Shown: positions 1 through 10,982 of the stretch, one piece after another
How positions within the stretch are numbered: position 1 is the first letter of the stretch
How the letters are laid out: each line of letters opens with the position of its first letter
DNA from: Bullera alba
Taxonomy: Eukaryota; Basidiomycota; Tremellomycetes; Tremellales; Bulleraceae
Assembly (NCBI GenBank): GCA_001600095.1
Contig: BCIX01000001.1
Span: forward strand, 744,001 to 808,000
Direction: 5' to 3'
DNA: 64,000 bases
The notes under the pieces: model-generated
The model's database searches: none
Seen by the model: the letters and a program-made list of their open reading frames with translations, nothing else
Told to the model about the DNA's origin: nothing
Position numbers and translations under genes: made by a program

Positions 1-1022
1 TATGAGGGTGCGTGTCGTAGGGTTGCGGACGTGTTCTTAGCTGAACTTGCACTCAGGCAATCAAGGACGATCAGGCAAAGGAAAAGATTCGAGCATACGA
101 GTTGAGCAAGCTTCCGTGCAATACTACCTCGATACCCGACATACGAGCCGTTCACCTACCTGGATATGGCGAAGACTTTTCCAAGACTGTTTTCGAGCTT
201 CGCGACGGACAAGTAGGTGACTGAAGGAGGATCACGTCTGACCTGATAGAATCTCACGGGGATCAACTCACTGGTGCTGGCTACTGGCTATCGCTACGCT
301 TTCCCCTTCTTGCCGGACTATCACGATACGTCCTTCGAGAACACTGTGAACCGCTCGCTGCACAAGTTCATTGATGAGCAGCCCATTGTTACGAACGGAA
401 GATTCGCGCGATCTCTCTATCTCGACACGTTCTACATCGATCAGCCGACCATCGCGTTTCAAGGATGTGAGTATCGCTACCCTAGGAGCCAGCTGACCGT
501 CAGTGAATGATTGCATACAGACATTCATCTACTGCAAGTATACAGGTAATGTCATTGCCAAGGTATGGGCCGGTCAAGCCCATCTACCTACGCGAGAAAC
601 AATGTGGGGTCGATTCTGGGATCTGGTGGAGACCAAAGGAGGGCTCAATGCCCGATTACAGTGGCTGATCGACCCAGACATGTATAGTGAGTCCAATGCC
701 TACAATGGGGTTTCCCATACTTGTGCCTGACGCCGACGCTTTACAGCGAGGATGCACTACTTTGTCAGCTGGTTAAACGCAGAAGCGTTCAAGGTCGGTG
801 GAAAAATGCTTGATCTACCGCCGTACATGTGAGTAAAGGCCACGGAAGCTGGCCATGACACGCGCTGATGACAATAGCAATGATCGAGCTGAGATTTGGA
901 AGGGATACGTCCTGTCTGGACCCGAGGGCAAGGGTAGCTGTGTTCACAGGCCAGTCCACCAGCCGGAGCATAAGCTGGACGAGACCGATCTGTATCAGCT
1001 AGAGACAGCGTCAGAGTGGTAA
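1..1022 (+). CDS. Flavin-containing monooxygenase, 3' part (5' end outside window)
   Basis: This is the C-terminal part of an FAD/NADPH-dependent monooxygenase, the sister of the complete gene at 5962-8130 on the other strand. Coding pieces, deduced by aligning the two copies, are 1-7, 57 to about 212, about 250 to 461, about 506 to 691, a piece ending near 831, and about 880-1022. The FMO motif LVLATGYRY sits just after the second visible intron, followed by FPFLPDY and later KVWAGQAHLPT. The last exon ends in EWLP-free sequence ETASEW and a TAA stop at 1020-1022. No stop or frameshift interrupts the visible exons, so the copy looks functional. The substrate is unknown. The N-terminal FAD-binding half lies beyond the left edge. 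Confidence 0.85.
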
Positions 1023-1603
1023 TGTCATGTATAACGGGCAGAGTTCCCATTCAGCGAGACTCAGGGCAGCCTATGGTCGACCCATGCTCCTGTGCTCTCG
1101 TCAGGATGTGGTCTAGGACTTACCCATCTTCTGTGACGATTCGGATATGCCCGCACATAGAGCGCCCCCTTCAAAGGATCATCGAGGTCAGGATGTCACT
1201 CTTCTTCTGAATCCTTCTGTTCTTTAGCACCGTGCCTGGAAAGAGAGTGTCCGCTGGCGTCGAAGGACAACACACAAACTCACCAAACACACAGCCGTAC
1301 ACATCACATCTCACACATTCAAAGGCCTTCACACAGTCTACCTTCCGTCCAAGGGATGTCACTCGTATCAAACGACAGCTCTCTCGCGCAGTCTCAGGCT
1401 GGTTCTGACTGTGAGCATGTGGACCTGTGTGCCATGCCTTTCATTTAGTGATTGGCATTGGTCTCATCGATCGAATCCCACTCGGCCATCGATGGATCGA
1501 CGGACGTACCCATCGAGAGGTATATAGGCCTGATGACTGTGACGGCCTCACCGCTTTTACAAGCTTCTCACTCGTTCTCTTACACTGATTAGACCATCTC
1601 ACA
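1023..1603. other. Intergenic: FMO 3' end to DUF6534 promoter
   Basis: I see no supported gene here. The left part is the 3' flank of the FMO copy. A CA-rich stretch lies at about 1265-1335. The right part is the promoter of the gene starting at 1604. Confidence 0.6.
1521..1526 (+). promoter_or_regulatory. TATA box of the DUF6534 gene
   Basis: The motif TATATA lies 78 bases upstream of the ATG at 1604, a normal distance for a fungal TATA promoter. Confidence 0.5.
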
Positions 1604-3175
1604 ATGTCTAGACCCAGTAATACGAACCGTTCCGACCCAAGTGCGTTCCTAGAGTCTGCGGCCAAGGCCCTCTTGAGCGGGAACAAGGAGCTCAACCTGG
1701 GTCCTATCATGATGGGGTGAGTGTCAAGTCTTTTCTGTGATGGAGTATGCTGACTATTGTGACGACTTAGATTCTCGATTGACCTGATCCTCTTTGGTGT
1801 CATGGTGCACCAAGTCGTCACGTTTCTGAGCTACTCGCGGAACGAGAAAACACTGGTCAAAATCACTCTGGTGAGTGCTCCAGGTAGAGGAGCAAGCTGA
1901 TGTGATAGACTCTGGTGGTATCGTTGTCAACGGCGTTGACGGTGTTCTCGATGTATGTCATCTGGGGCATGTTTGTCCATGGGTTCGGCACCTACTCTCA
2001 CTTTATCCGCCTCGACCGTGAGTACCACGAGTTTCGGACGTATGACGGCGCCAGTCCTGACGAGCTTCAGTGATTAGCTGGTTTGGCATCTTAGATATCC
2101 TTGGAGCGGTCTGCACCCAGGTGAGTCTGCAGAATCGATAAGTCGCTCATAAATAGATCTTCTACGTGGACAGAGCATATCGACTCCATCACGAGAATAA
2201 ATGGGTACTCCTGATCCTCCCGCTCATGTCAGTACGGAATTGGGGAACTTGCATCAGTACGATCTAACATTGGACAGCGCAAACACCCTCGCCGGAGGTA
2301 TCACTACAAAGGTGAAGATTGCTCAGCTACCATCGGTCCTCGAGGTAACCGTGAGTGAGCAGAGCATTCTGATATGGTGCTTAGATGCTGATTATGAGTA
2401 GAAAATCCACAAATACTACTACTATGCAGTAGGTGTTAAGCGCAACATGATATGCTTAGTCACTCACGCTTCCAGCTCTCGAGCACGCTGGTGACGGACT
2501 TGATCCTCACGGTGACCATGGCCTGGGGGCTGTGGCGCTCGAAAACAGGATGGTCGGACACCGACAAGTTAATCAATCGGTTGATAAGGTGAGTACACGT
2601 CGTATGCGGGCGCTGAATATGCTTTACAGAATCACCGTCGAGACTCAGCTTCCCGGCACTCTCTGCGCTTTTGGCTCTCTGGTCAATACCATCGTAGATC
2701 CCTTGTCCCTGTTCAATTACCTATGGTTCTTCCTGGCAAAGTCGTACACCGTCCCATTCCTAGGTGAGACCTTCCGGCTCGAAACGTGGCTGACTCTGTA
2801 GCTGTGCTCAACTACAAGTTTTCGCTGCGAAAGGACCTCTCGTCCGGGTCGCGGAATGCTTCGGTGGGTGCCAATGGCGAGGTGCATGACTGACAAGCAG
2901 GACAATACGTTCAACAAACGCTCCAGTCGACTGCAGCAGGAAACCGTACAGCTGGACAAGATCCAGGTGGACACGGCAATCTACGAGCAGGTGAGAGAGA
3001 AGATCAGATATGCAGAGCCCCACACCAACTGAGTGCTAACCCCTGTCAGTCTCAACTTTCCCCCTCAATGCGAACCGGGGTGAATCGCCGCCGGCTGTCG
3101 GATGAAGAGACCGGAGACCGGGACGCACACGCAGACTCGGAGTACGGCAGTCAGGTCGGCCTGAGCAAAGCCTGA
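1604..3175 (+). CDS. DUF6534-type multi-pass membrane protein
   Basis: This is a polytopic membrane protein of the family common in basidiomycetes (DUF6534), whose function is unknown. The visible protein starts MSRPSNTNRSD. Hydrophobic segments follow (around IDLILFGVMVHQVVTF, LVVSLSTALTVFSMYVIWG, ILDILGAVCTQIFYVDRAYR), separated by short introns. The C-terminal domain reads GLWRSKTGWSDTDKLINRLI, then ITVETQLPGTLCAFG and FFLAKSYTVPFLAVLNYKF, which is the diagnostic end of DUF6534 proteins. A charged cytosolic tail follows and ends at the TGA at 3173-3175. The protein is probably in the plasma membrane or an internal membrane. It lies between two FMO copies and next to a permease. The exon pattern near 2400-2480 is the least certain part. 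Confidence 0.75.
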
Positions 3176-3875
3176 GCTCCGATATCCGATGTGTGTGTGG
3201 GTGTTGCATGTCTTGATAGTAGTCCGGCTTGCTGTGCCGGCTTGCTTTGCATCTTTTGTACAGGTCGCCACCGCGTACGTCGTGTCAGATAGTTAGTTGT
3301 CACTTGTCAGATGCGATTTGTCTACGTCTCTGCCTGTCTCTGCGATCATCTTCCCCCGGTCCGGGGTTGCCGCCAAGCCTTTTGGGAAATACCAGAACAG
3401 ACCCTTCGGCTCCCTTCGGTCTCGGGCAGCTGAGAGCTGCAGAGCTCTGCAGAGAGTAATCTACTGATTCTCCGCTACCGTTGTGTGGCTACGACGCTAT
3501 GACCCAAATTGGGTATGGCATGGTCTCGGCAGGGGTCGCACATCATTGCGCCCAAGGCCAGGGTAGCTAAATATAAGAGCAAAGGCAGAAACGCAGAGGA
3601 CGTGTTGAGAACAAGGCGTCTCCGCTGTCGAGCCTTGCTGTGGATATACCCCGGAATTGGGCTCCGAGCCGACAAGCGGGGGACCGGACCGCCCCTCTGG
3701 AGTGAGATGCGATCGTGTTGGCATGGGCAACATCCAATCTCACATCCAGAGACACAAGAGAGTATCACCTGACGCGAGGGGGTTGACCCGGGGACGAAGG
3801 GGGAGCTGGTGGATATAAAGAGTAGTAAGAAGACTGACATGCAACTCATCTCATCACCCATCCCTCCATCTCACA
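3176..3875. other. Intergenic: promoter of the MFS permease gene
   Basis: No gene is supported. A long open frame on the minus strand (3475-3861) has no family features and overlaps the promoter. The stretch has CGG/CCG-rich patches (about 3640-3710) that could bind Zn2Cys6 regulators, and a TATA-like element at 3813-3818. Confidence 0.5.
3813..3818 (+). promoter_or_regulatory. TATA box of the MFS permease gene
   Basis: The motif ATATAAAG lies about 60 bases before the ATG at 3876, with a CT/CA-rich leader between. Confidence 0.5.
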
Positions 3876-5707
3876 ATGTCACACCCCGAAGACAACAAGC
3901 TCGAACAGTCGGTCTCTCATGATGAGGGGGTACTCGACAGGAAAGATGGACGAGTTGTCCAAGATGCCGTCGCGGGAGAGTACATCAACTCCAACATCCA
4001 TATCGATGAGACTGAGAACAAGCGGCTCAGGAGGAAGATCTACAAACAGTGAGTATTAAGTATCTCCCTTCGCGCCCAGTGACAATGCTGACGAGAAACA
4101 GCCTGTTGCCAGTCATGTGCGTCGCGTACATCACGCAGTCCCTCGACAAAGGCACTTTGGGTACATCCTCCATCATGGGGTGGCAGGAACATGTCGGTGC
4201 CGCAGGTCAAGACTACGCCCTCACGTCCACCTTCCTCTGGGTCGGTATCATCGCCGGAGAGCCAATTGTCAATCAAATGGTCCGAAAGTTCCCGGTCGCA
4301 AAGGTCTTGGGTTACTCGATGATCGTCTGGTCTGGTGTGAGTCTCCCGGAACATGATGCGGAAGACTGTGCTGATCATCTCCCAGCTCGTGCTTGGTCTC
4401 GCATTCTGCCTCAACGTCAAACCGGTCTTTGCTATCCGAGCCTTGCTGGGTTTCTTCGAATCGTCCTTCAGTCCTTGTTTGGTTGCCAGTGAGTCATCAA
4501 GCACAAAACCCAACACGAGACATGGCTAATGTCCCCAAAGTTACTGTGCAATGGTTCACTCAGGAGGAACAGACCCTCGTCATCACTATCTTCCAAGCCT
4601 TCTTCGGTCTCGCTGGTGCCATTGCCAACTTGCTCGGTTTCGGCTTTTACCATGTGGTCGGCAAGGACCCGCTCTACGGCTGGCAGTGGATGACTGTTTG
4701 TATCGCCTTGATCTCTTTTGTCGCCACCGGTGAGTCGCCGAGTCTCCTGTTGGCAGGCGTAGAATGCTGATCGATATCCTTCAGCTATCGTCCTCATCTT
4801 CCTGCCCGACACCCCCGTTCAGGCTAAGTGGGCCACCGAGGAGGAGAAGGTATTGTTTATCGAACGAGTCAGGAAGAACGAACAGGGTATCAAGCAGAAG
4901 AAGTGGAAATCCGACCAAGCCAGGGAGGCCTTCACCGACCCATTCACTTGGCTCCTCTTCTTCATGATGTTCTCCCAGTCCCTGGTTGTCGGTGGTCTCA
5001 ACACGTTCAACTCGCTTCTCATCAACCGAGCCTTCAACTTCACCGTCACCACCTCGCTCCTCGTTTCCATTCCCCTCTCCGTCTTCCAGGTCATTCTGTA
5101 CTTCTTCATCGGGTGAGCAGCCGAGCTTACCTCTCATATTGGCTTGAGCTAATCCTTGCTCAGATGGCTCGGTACCAAAACCAAGCAGACAATCTACTGC
5201 ATGGTCGGCTACACTGTCGTCAACATCGTCGGCTCGGTCGTCCTCATCACCGTCGCTCCCGGTGGCAACACCAAGGGTGGTCTGCTCGTCGCTTTCTACA
5301 TCATGCAGTGCTTCCAAGCTGTCAACCCATCGATGTACGCCATGGTCTCCCGAAACGTTGCCGGTCAGACCAAGAAGTCGATCGTTTACGCCATCTTCTG
5401 TAAGTATTCGGGCAACCCACAACACGTAGCTCAGTTGCTGACTTGCCACTTAGTCGTCGCGTGGGCTACTGGAAATGCCATCGGACCACAGATCTTCCAG
5501 GCCGCGTGGAAACCACGATACATAAACTCGCTGTACATCCACATCGGCCTCTACGGCTTTTTCATCGCCGACATCCTGCTCATGCGACTGCTTCTATCCA
5601 GGAGAAACAAGAAGAGGAACGAGGAAGCCCAGGGCAACGTCACACACGAGAATGCCTTCGAGGACATGACCGATATGCAGAACAGGGATATGAGGTACTG
5701 CTACTAA
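3876..5707 (+). CDS. MFS permease, DAL5-like anion:cation symporter family
   Basis: This is a plasma-membrane transporter of the major facilitator superfamily, closest in pattern to the fungal allantoate/DAL5 group that imports organic anions. The hydrophilic N-terminus starts MSHPEDNKLEQ. The first helix region reads LLPVMCVAYITQSLDKGTLG (the D-K-x-x-L-x pattern typical of the group). Later helices include the ESSFSPCLV region, ITVQWFTQEEQ and AIVLIFLPDTP. The central cytosolic loop is charged, and the second half begins PFTWLLFFMMFSQ. The C-terminal tail is hydrophilic and ends RDMRYCY. Introns of about 50-60 bases fall at about 4048, 4335, 4490, 4730, 5115 and 5400. The substrate cannot be told from sequence. 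Its position between two FMO genes may point to a shared metabolic role, which is inference. Confidence 0.88.
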
Positions 5708-5961
5708 GCAGGTTGTGCGAGTAGGGAGGTCAGGTAATCAGTAGTCCACTTGGTTTCAATGTATAGGTCAAGGGTTTGAGTCTTCAGCTTCTGTGCTCTC
5801 GTCAGAAGACACGCCTCGGCGCCAGACAACGGTGGTGGCTTCTTGCCACGAGACAGTCCGGACACGCCCCGGTGCTTCATCATCCTCAGCGTTCACACGA
5901 CTCATCATCGTCAATTCACATGTGCTCCGTATGCTCTATGCTACACCTCCCATTTAACACA

Positions 5962-8130
5962 CTACCACTCTGACGCTGGCTCGAGCTGGTACAGCTCGGC
6001 CTCATCGAGCTCATGCTCCGGCTGGAAGACTGGCCTGTGAACACACCTGCCCTTTCCCTCGGGTCCGGATAGAACATACCCCGTCCATATCTTCTCTTCA
6101 TCATTGCTTCGAGCATCAGCCTACTGCCAGACTATTCGCGACTCACACGTATGCAGGCAGGTCAAGCATCTTTCCACCTGTCTTTAAAGCTTCTGCATTC
6201 AACCAGCTAACAAACAAGTGGATCCTGGCTGCGCACCGTCAGTCCCAAGTCTTGATGAGGGATATGCGTGCACTCACAATACATGTTCGGGAAGACCAAC
6301 CATTGAAGTTGGACATTGAGCCCGCCCTTCTGCTCTGCTTGATCCCAGAATCGACTCCACATTGTGTCCCTAGTCGGTAGGTGTGCTTGACCGGCCCAGA
6401 CCTTAGCGATGGCATTACCCGTGTACTTGCAGTAGATCAGTGTCTGGATGTAATCGTTCACTGAGGGTCAGCGAGTCCTCACGGAATTTGAGCTCACATA
6501 TTTGGAACGCAATAGTCGGTTGGTCGACATAGAATGTGTCAAGATACAGTGATCGAGCGAATCGTCCATTCGTGACAATGGGCTGTTCGTCAACAAACCT
6601 GTGAAGCGAGCGATTCACAGTGTTCTCGAAGGATGTGTTGTGGTAGTCGGGTAAGAAGGGGAATGCGTATCGGTATCCAGTAGCAAGTACGAGCGAGTTG
6701 ATCCCGGTAAGGTTCTTACAAATCAGCTCGACTCGTCAATGTGAAACTCACTCGTCGGTCTCGAAGCTCGAAAACAGTCTTGGAGAAGGCTTCACCATGT
6801 TGAGGCAGGTGAATGGCTAGGATGTCTGGAATAGGGGTGGTGTTGCACGGGAGCTTGCTCAACTCGATTTCTCTTATTTCCTCCTTCGTCTTGTCGTCTT
6901 CAATCGCCTGAGCTAAGTCAGTGCTGAATGCTGGCATGTTCTCAAGACGCTGCTCACCCTCATTGAGATATAGCTGCTGTTGACATGCTGATTTATGTCC
7001 AAAGAGATACCTGAGCCGCTGGACTGGTAAGAGATTGTCAGGTGGTGCACACTTCCGGGTGAGTGCGGCTTACGGAGTCTCCCACGACGATGACGTTCTG
7101 TCCGGCGAAGCGCTCTGGCTGTCGGTACTGCGCAGAGTGAATGACAGACTCTGGGTATCTATGCTGTAGTTCTGCAAGCCCTGGAATGACTGGGTAATGC
7201 GGGTGTTGGTAATGGCTCGAAGCAACGACCACTGCGTCGAAGCTCTAGCAGGATCAGCGGTCGGTTCGCCTTAAAGGCACTCACCTCCTCCCACCAGGAC
7301 TCTTCGTAGGTTTGCTCATCGAGCTTGACAAACTTCTTCAATACCAGAGTCCAGCCGTTGTGGGTTCCCGAATGATCTAATCGCTTCTTGGTCAACTCGA
7401 CCCGGGTGTTGTAATCGATCACGGGACTTTTGTCGCCGACGTTGATGCCGAGCCACGAGGAGAAGGCTCGGAGATATCTGGTCAATTGGGTGTGGTGGAT
7501 GAGCCAAGTTTGTCCTGCTGGCCATGGGAAGCCGGGTATCTAAATGATCATCAATTATTGGTATAGACCGTCAAGTCACCCACCTTCATCTCCGCGCTAG
7601 GAGCGTTGGCGTTGAGCGACTTCCAGACTGGCTTGGGGGCTCGGTGGGACTTTCGATGGGACTCGAGCTTCTCACGAAGCTCAGCGTTGACATCAGTGTA
7701 GGTAGTAGTGAATGGAAATGTAGTGGGCATATTGGCAGTGTAGTCCCCCTTCCACCAGTCTTCCTCGAGGTGATCGACGATCGGCACAGGATCTGGCGTT
7801 TCGTCAGAGTAGTGCCAGTTTCCACCGGGCGCATCGTCACGCTCGAACATGCGGATCTTGGTGAAGTGTTCAGTGTCGAGTAGGGTATTATACGCATGAA
7901 GTCCTCTATTATAGGTCAGCTCCCTATCTATTCTCGTCACTGCATTTCACTACTCACGAGATCCCGGCGCCTATAATGGCGACCTGCTTGATGGGCCATT
8001 TGAATCGGTATGCACCTTCCGCCTCGCATTGTTGCCCACCTGAAGAGGCTCCGAACACAGTCTGGTCAGCAAGGCCGAAGCCGAGTGAGTTGACAAGGAT
8101 AAGAAGTAGGATTAGCGAGTTGTGGGACAT
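5962..8130 (-). CDS. Flavin-containing monooxygenase with N-terminal signal sequence
   Basis: This is the complete copy of the FMO seen at the left edge. The ATG at 8130 opens a hydrophobic leader (MSHNSLILLLILVNSLGFG), so the enzyme probably enters the ER or is anchored there. The FAD-binding Rossmann motif VAIIGAGIS follows. Next are FERDDAPGGNW, the region PGFPWPAGQTW, and the NADPH-binding motif NVIVVGDSVS. After it come ISLDINQHVNSSYISM, LVLATGYRYAFPFLPDY, KVWAGQAHLPT and a final exon ending PASEW, TAG at 5962-5964. A longer reading from 8148 would need a TTG start and is not chosen. The NADPH loop reads GDSVS rather than the usual GxGxSG form, so cofactor use may differ or a splice site lies here. 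It converges on the left copy across the DUF6534 and MFS genes. Confidence 0.85.
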
Positions 8131-8777
8131 GGTTGAGTTTAACGACAAGAGTCAGTCTCACTCTTGATCTTATACTCATCCCATGGTACAAAGGACTAGG
8201 CAAAGACGCTATCTGCGCGAAGAGCTGGCAAAGGCTAGCGACGATCAAACGCGTTTGGACTATGTGGGGATAGTGTTGAAGGGAAAGGACGAGTGGAAAC
8301 ATTCTCTTGATCGTAGATATGCCCGAAGACGCCGCAATTCGAGATGTGGCGCAACATGTCACACTTCAGCGCTCAGCTTCGAGTAAATGATCCCAGCTTC
8401 GACTGCGGTGGCATGCGTGCAAGGCTGAGAGACTTCCTAGAGACCACCCATCATCTGCTCGGCCCCTGAGCGAAATCGAAACCTCGGTGTTAATTCCGTG
8501 GCTTTGGTCCGACCGTGATAGTACGCCTAAGATCCAGGCTGCATGTTGTCAGCCTACCATTCGTCTGTCCTTATGTGGAGGATCGATCCTTGGCCTGCCT
8601 TGACGATGAACTGGGCGAAGCGATAAGTAGTGTCAAACAGTGTCAAATGTCAAACGATCGCACAGAGGAAGTTGAGAATGTCGTCGGCTAAAACTCCAGC
8701 TCGTCTACCGGGTTCTCTTACAACGCTCTTGACGTTGTACATTGCATCTCCATCGCCATCTGTGGCCCCTCGACATC
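8131..8777. other. Divergent promoter region between FMO and PEX2
   Basis: This is a shared upstream region of two divergent genes. No gene features are seen. Short open frames here lack family motifs and reasonable starts. Confidence 0.5.
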
Positions 8778-10212
8778 ATGGACTCTCACGGCGACCCCGG
8801 GCCTTCGACTATGGAGAACCGGACCCTGGCCCAGGCTCCTCGAGTGAGCCAAGTCGACGCCGACGACCTGGACGAATCGCTGGTCTCAATGTTGTCGGAA
8901 AGGCTGCAGAAGTCTTTGGGCAACTTCAAGGTAGACCCAGCGCCACACCATACTTGAGACCCGGCTGATCTTCACATAGACTACGCACGGACTGGACCTT
9001 CGACCTGAGCTGAGTTTGGTGCTCAAATTGGTCATCTTTCGCTATGGAGTGTGGGACCAGACGATCCTTGCATCTCCCGGGGCAAAGCTGCAGAATCTCC
9101 GCCTGGCAAGTCCGAGCGCTCCATATCAGAAGCGTGAGTCCATTCGTTGGTTTGAGGTGAAGCAGGACGTCGTCGCTAAGTGGCTACCTAGCATCCCGGA
9201 ATCTGCTCCTCCTGTATCTCCTCCTCCACCCGCCAATCCTCCCTACGTATATCCTCACCCGGATTCGACAGCATGCCCTATCCCAGCAATGGCCCGACCT
9301 GCCCCAGAGAGACTGGCGAAAGAAAGCTTGGAAGGCGGTGGTATGGGGTGAGAATGTGGCTAGGGCGTGGGAATTGTTAGGCTGGACGTGGTTCCTCTTC
9401 GATGGGAAGTGAGTACACTTCTCCGTGACAAGTGCTGAGACGTACAGGTATCCATCGATATTGATGCGTATTCTCAAACTGCGGCTGGTGCCCTCGTCGC
9501 CACATCTGACCAAGCTTGTCTCGTACGAGTTTATGAATCGACAATTGGTCTGGTCAACGTTTACAGTGAGTTGCAGCGGGCGATGTTTCGCTGACAAGGG
9601 TAGGAATTCCTCATGTTCTCAGTACCCCTTCTACCCCCGGTCCCTGACTATCTCCGACCTGCAGCACTCGTCGCACCCATCAAAGCCGTATTCGAGCAGC
9701 CCAAAAGTATAGACTACTCCTCGATCACACTGGAGCCAAGCGCGAATAGCGAGAAGAGCTCTGCTGGAAGCACGCAAGCTCATGCTGGACCTTATGCCAG
9801 TCTTCCATTGTCGACTTGTCCGATTTGCTATTCTAGGAGAGTATCGAAACCCGTCTCACTATCCGACAGCGTTTCCGGAGCTCGAATCTCGCTTCCCAGG
9901 CTGGATCAGGTCGACGGTGAAGATGTGGGTGGGGGGGAAGAGAGGATATTCGTCCCCGCGCAGACGGATTGCTGGGGAGGGTGCAGGTGGTGCTATTACT
10001 GCATTGCGGGAGAGTTAGCAGAGTTCGAGGCAAAGTCCACCAAGACCGCAAAGCCAGTCAAGCCAGCGTCAACCGCCCAGAGAGGAGTCAAAGGTGTTCA
10101 GGAAGAGAAGATGGAGGAAGAAGTCAAGTGGGATTGTCTGCGCTGTGGTGGTGGTGCAACAAAGGCCTGGCGAGTTGGCGGTACAAGGCCAGAAGTCAAG
10201 AGTGAAGCTTAG
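8778..10212 (+). CDS. PEX2: Peroxisome biogenesis factor 2 (RING E3 ligase subunit)
   Basis: Pex2 is a peroxisomal membrane RING protein that, with Pex10 and Pex12, ubiquitinates the import receptor Pex5. The start region is followed by RVSQVDADDLDESLVSMLSE, then LVLKLVIFRYGVWDQ and GAKLQNLR, the classic Pex2 N-terminal signature. A hydrophobic stretch LLLYLLLHPPILPTYI follows, joined by a phase-1 intron at about 9135-9192. Further on are LGWTWFLFDGKYPS and LVSYEFMNRQLVW, a conserved Pex2 block. The C-terminal RING begins CPICYSRR, continues CWGGCRWCYYC and ends CLRCGG. The usual RING His position is occupied by Cys (GGCRWC where CGHxYC is normal). The ATG at 8778 (MDSHGDPG) is preferred over an upstream non-ATG start. 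The gene is convergent with the Dabb gene only 34 bases away. Confidence 0.85.
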
Positions 10213-10246
10213 ACAGTCATGCATTTTGATTGTAAGGGTTGAGTTT

Positions 10247-10762
10247 CTACTCCTCCAGCTCGAAGTCGTACGCCATGACGTCTGGATGATTAGCACTGTT
10301 CGATCGTCCGACTCACCCTCTACATTTGGCTTGACGTTCTCCGTGACGACCTTGACGTGGGCTTCCGAGACGGCGTACTTGTCCAAGGCCTCCCGAGAGG
10401 AGAAGACAGAGTAGAGACCTTCATCCCGAATCAACACCCATGCCGCGAACCATATTATACCCGCTCACCGTAGTCGAAGCCCTTGGTTCTTCCGTCGATG
10501 ATAGGAGGGCCAAGCGACATCTGCAGTGACCCAGGTCAGTCAGACATCATGATAGAATGATCGTCAGGCTAACGCACAGTCTCTGGCCCGGGGACAGTCT
10601 TCAATGCCGCAATGGCCTGTTTGGCGGCTGCGAAGCCTTCGGTACCGGCGCCCTGTCGCAGTTTCCAAAGAACGATGTGTACGATTTCTGACCGGGTCAG
10701 CCGAGCTCTGCGACCACATGCTCGTAGATCAAGCGCTCAGTACCTCAGTACTCACTGCCCAT
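10247..10762 (-). CDS. Stress-responsive A/B barrel (Dabb) domain protein
   Basis: This is a small protein of about 105 residues with a dimeric alpha-beta barrel (Dabb) fold. Reconstructed from four short exons it starts MGKIVHIVLWKLRQG, the standard first strand of the family. It continues FAAAKQAIAALKTVPGPET, then MSLGPPIIDGRTKGFDYG, then YSVFSSREALDKYAVSEAHV and the end DVMAYDFELEE. The first exon is only seven bases long (ATGGGCA). Dabb proteins range from plant stress proteins to polyketide cyclases. The precise role here is unknown, and a general cytosolic function is likely. It was missed in part by simple ORF reading because each exon is short. Confidence 0.8.
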
Positions 10763-10982
10763 GTTGACTGTCTTATTCGGTATAAGTCGATATGCAGAGA
10801 AGGGACAAAGAAGGAATTGCAATGTTGAAGCTCTATCGCGCTTGAAGTCAACTCCTCCGGAGTCGGAGCCGACCGTGCCGGAAGTCAAATGATCAAGTGC
10901 TTGCTACATCCTGGCATGCTCTCTTGCAGTCTACAGACAACGACTATGACTAATATGACGGCACAATGGAGAATATAGGAGG

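Noticed and set aside
4781..5449. 222-codon acidic open frame on the minus strand
   Set aside because: Antisense to the MFS permease; the acidic composition is the complement of hydrophobic codons.
1090..5805. Exact 15-base direct repeat (1090-1104 and 5791-5805) near the 3' ends of the two FMO copies
   Set aside because: It is in direct orientation while the genes are inverted, and one or two such matches are expected by chance in 64 kb.
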